From positions 868,001 to 932,000 of the forward strand of contig CAVZEV010000005.1 in the NCBI GenBank assembly GCA_963774405.1: a DNA stretch of 64,000 nt. Direction: 5' to 3'. The position numbers and the translations under genes were made by a program. Position 1 is the stretch's first letter; the number at the start of each line of letters is the position of its first letter. Below, one piece after another: positions 61,991 through 64,000 of this stretch. The DNA comes from VRUE01 sp963774405. GTDB lineage: Bacteria > Actinomycetota > Thermoleophilia > Solirubrobacterales > 70-9. A model generated the notes under the pieces. The model had not been told where the DNA came from and did not search any database. It worked only from the letters and a program-made list of their open reading frames with translations.

Positions 61991-62012
61991 ATAGTTGCAA
62001 TTATGCAACTAT
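61991..62012. promoter_or_regulatory. MarR-type operator before the marR gene
   Basis: ATAGTTGCA (61991-61999) and TGCAACTAT (62004-62012) form a perfect 9-bp inverted repeat around ATTA. It ends 7 bases before the start codon at 62020. MarR repressors bind such 16-20 bp palindromes and commonly autoregulate. Confidence 0.75.
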
Positions 62013-62019
62013 CAGGGGA

Positions 62020-62559
62020 ATGCAAGCGAGCGATATAGGTGCGCTGATCGAGGAGGTGGCGACGCCGGAGGTGAGCGAGGACGCTCAGGCCACGGCGGCG
62101 CGGATCAGCGCCTTGCTGCGCCACCTCTTCCTCTATGACCGCGGCAACGTGCTGCGGGTGATCGAGGAGAGCGGCCTGACGATGACCCAGTCCAAGGCCC
62201 TGCTGGAGCTGGGCGGGCTGGGCGAGGCGGCGGAGGCGCGGCAGGTGAGCGAGCTGGCCGAGGCGCTCGGCGTCTCAGTGCCCTCGATGAGTCGGGCCGT
62301 TGACGGCCTGGTCAAGAAGCGGCTCGCCAGCCGGGTTGAGGATCGCGAGGACCGGCGGGTGCGTCGGGTCGCGATCACCGCCAAGGGCAAGAAGCTCGTC
62401 GACACCCTCGTCGTCGTGCGCCAGGCGGGGATGGAGACCTTCGCCGCCAGCCTCACCGCGGCGCAGCGGCGCAAGCTCGATGCCGCCGTCGACTCGCTGA
62501 TGGACCGCGACGACATCGCCGAAGCTTTCGCACACCTGAAGGAGGTAGGACCAGCTTGA
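62020..62559 (+). CDS. MarR family transcriptional regulator
   Basis: 179 residues from ATG 62020 (AGGGGA upstream). Winged helix-turn-helix: LTMTQSKALLELGG, VSELAEALGVSVPSMSRAVDGLVKKRLASRVEDREDRRVRRVAITAKG with the DxRxxR wing. The frame is open further upstream, but that would place the operator inside the gene. Its stop overlaps the TTG of the MFS gene. It probably represses the operon in the absence of a ligand. Confidence 0.92.
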   Translation: MQASDIGALIEEVATPEVSEDAQATAARISALLRHLFLYDRGNVLRVIEESGLTMTQSKALLELGGLGEAAEARQVSELAEALGVSVPSMSRAVDGLVKKRLASRVEDREDRRVRRVAITAKGKKLVDTLVVVRQAGMETFAASLTAAQRRKLDAAVDSLMDRDDIAEAFAHLKEVGPA

Positions 62560-64000
62560 GCCGTTACGCCCACCTGATCACCGACGAGAACCGCAAGTGG
62601 TGGACGCTCGGAGCGATGTGCTTCGCGCTGTTCATGATCATGCTCGACAACACGGTGGTCAACGTGGCGCTGCCGTCGATCCAGAAAGACCTCGGGGCCT
62701 CGATCTCCGGCCTCGAGTGGACGATCAACGGTTACACGCTCTCCTTCGCCGTGCTGCTGGCGACCGGCGGGCGGCTCGGCGACATCTTCGGCCGGCGCCG
62801 CATGTTCCTCTTCGGCGTCGTCATCTTCGCCCTCTCCTCGGCGACCGCCGGCCTCGCCGCCAATCAGACCGACCTGGTGATCAGCCGCGTGGTGCAGGGG
62901 GTCGGCGCGGCGCTGATGATGCCGGCGACGCTCTCGATCATCACCGACGCCTTCCCCGTCACAGAGCGCGGCAAGGCGATGGGGATGTGGGCCGGCGTCT
63001 CTGCCCTCGCTCTCGCGGTCGGCCCCGTCGTCGGCGGCGCCCTGACGGAGCACGTCAGCTGGCGGGCGATCTTCTACCTCAACATCCCGGTCGCGATCGG
63101 CGCCGTCACCGCCTCGCTCTTCGCCGTGCGCGAGTCGCGCGACGACACCGTCGGCCGCGAGGTCGACTTCGCCGGGGTTGCGGCGCTGACGGCCGGCCTG
63201 GCGGCGCTGATCCTCGCCCTGGTCGAGGGCAACGAATGGGGCTGGGGCTCAACCGAGATCGTCGCCCTGCTGATTGGCTCGGCGATCGCTCTCGCCGCCT
63301 TCGTCGCGGTCGAGCTGCGGGTCAAGGTGCCGATGGTCGAATTCCGCTTCTTCTCCGATCGCAACTTCCTCGGCGCCGTCGTCGTCGCCCTGATCGTCTC
63401 CTTCTCGATGCTCGGCGTCTTCTTCTTCCTCGCCCTCTACATGCAGGACATCCTCGGTTACTCGCCGCTGGAGGCCGGGGTCAGGTTCCTGCCCTCGACC
63501 CTGATGATCGTCGGCGTGGCGCCGGTCGCCGGCCGGCTCGCCGATCGCTTCGGGCCGCGCTGGCTGATCGCCGCCGGGCTCGGCATCGTCGCCGCTTCGC
63601 TCTACAGCTTCAGCGGCATCGCGGTCGACTCCAGCTACCTGGACCTGTTGCCCGGCTTCATGCTGCTCGGCATCGGCATCGCCCTGACGATGTCGCCGAT
63701 GACCAGCGCGGCGATGAACGCGGTCGCGGTCGAGAAGGCGGGGATTGCCTCTGGTGTGCTCTCGATGTTCCGCATGGTCGGCGGCAGCCTCGGCGTCGCC
63801 GTCACCGGCGCGATCTTCCAGGGCTCGGTGGGGACGACCAACTTCGCCGAAGCGAGCCCGCAGCAGTTCGTCGACGCGCTCGGGCAGGCGATGGCGATCT
63901 GCGCCGGGGTCGCTGCCTTCGGCGCCCTGGTCGGAGCGGTGGCGATCCGCGCCAAGCGCGACACGCTCAGCGACGAGGCCGCCGAGGCGGCGCTCAACTT
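62556..64000 (+). CDS. MFS drug-resistance transporter, DHA2/EmrB-QacA family (3' end outside the window)
   Basis: The TTG at 62556 overlaps the marR TGA, with GGAGG at 62541-62545. At least 481 residues are visible, and the frame is still open at the window end. DHA2 features: WWTLGAMCFALFMIMLDNTVVNVALPSIQ (TM1, motif D), GGRLGDIFGRRRMFLFGV (motif A) and SRVVQGVGAALMMPATLSII (motif C-like region), with about 14 membrane segments. It probably exports toxic compounds under MarR control. Confidence 0.93.
   Translation, partial: MSRYAHLITDENRKWWTLGAMCFALFMIMLDNTVVNVALPSIQKDLGASISGLEWTINGYTLSFAVLLATGGRLGDIFGRRRMFLFGVVIFALSSATAGLAANQTDLVISRVVQGVGAALMMPATLSIITDAFPVTERGKAMGMWAGVSALALAVGPVVGGALTEHVSWRAIFYLNIPVAIGAVTASLFAVRESRDDTVGREVDFAGVAALTAGLAALILALVEGNEWGWGSTEIVALLIGSAIALAAFVAVELRVKVPMVEFRFFSDRNFLGAVVVALIVSFSMLGVFFFLALYMQDILGYSPLEAGVRFLPSTLMIVGVAPVAGRLADRFGPRWLIAAGLGIVAASLYSFSGIAVDSSYLDLLPGFMLLGIGIALTMSPMTSAAMNAVAVEKAGIASGVLSMFRMVGGSLGVAVTGAIFQGSVGTTNFAEASPQQFVDALGQAMAICAGVAAFGALVGAVAIRAKRDTLSDEAAEAALN

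Overview
The window reads as chromosomal DNA of a high-GC actinobacterium. Gene order, GTG/TTG starts, sigma-F/B-type stress genes and protein style fit the class Thermoleophilia (Solirubrobacterales-like). That placement is inference; no 16S rRNA is present. The window is dominated by the transcription/translation supercluster: rpmG-secE-nusG-rplK-rplA-rplJ-rplL-rpoB-rpoC (2.0-13.3 kb), fusA-tuf (18.3-21.7 kb), the S10/spc block from rpsJ to map (21.9-34.5 kb), and the alpha block rpmJ-rpsM-rpsK-rpsD-rpoA-rplQ (35.0-37.9 kb). Two departures from the usual order stand out. rpsL-rpsG lie on the opposite strand inside a segment at about 13.3-18.1 kb that also carries accessory genes. infA is missing between map and rpmJ, where two oppositely oriented palindromic elements sit instead. 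After rplQ come housekeeping genes on the minus strand (truA, ligA, surE), a DacB-type PBP, a patatin-like phospholipase, a long-chain acyl-CoA synthetase, a DsbA-like thioredoxin and tRNA-Pro(CGG). A secreted glycosidase follows, then a stress module (SpoIIE-type PP2C phosphatase, SnoaL-like protein, RsbW-like kinase, sigma-B/F factor, superoxide dismutase). The right end holds a lemA-rubredoxin-GMC oxidoreductase run, a NUDIX hydrolase, an ECF sigma/DUF4349 pair, bioA, a lower-GC membrane-anchored gene and a marR-MFS operon with a clear palindromic operator. Two themes run through the window. First, gene boundaries carry perfect long inverted repeats (families called A to D here). In families B and C the central core is conserved while the 24-26 bp arms differ from copy to copy, yet each arm matches its partner exactly; in family A the outer arms are conserved and the inner stems vary. 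This is compensatory variation, as expected of selected RNA or cruciform structures, or of an arm-copying mechanism. Second, many single-copy essential genes (secE, fusA, map, rpoA) and several accessory genes are broken by apparent single-base indels, often in C or G runs. These are most easily explained as assembly errors. Several ribosomal proteins (S17, L5, S5, S3) carry unusual low-complexity extensions, and those of L5 and S5 contain inverted repeats within the coding sequence.
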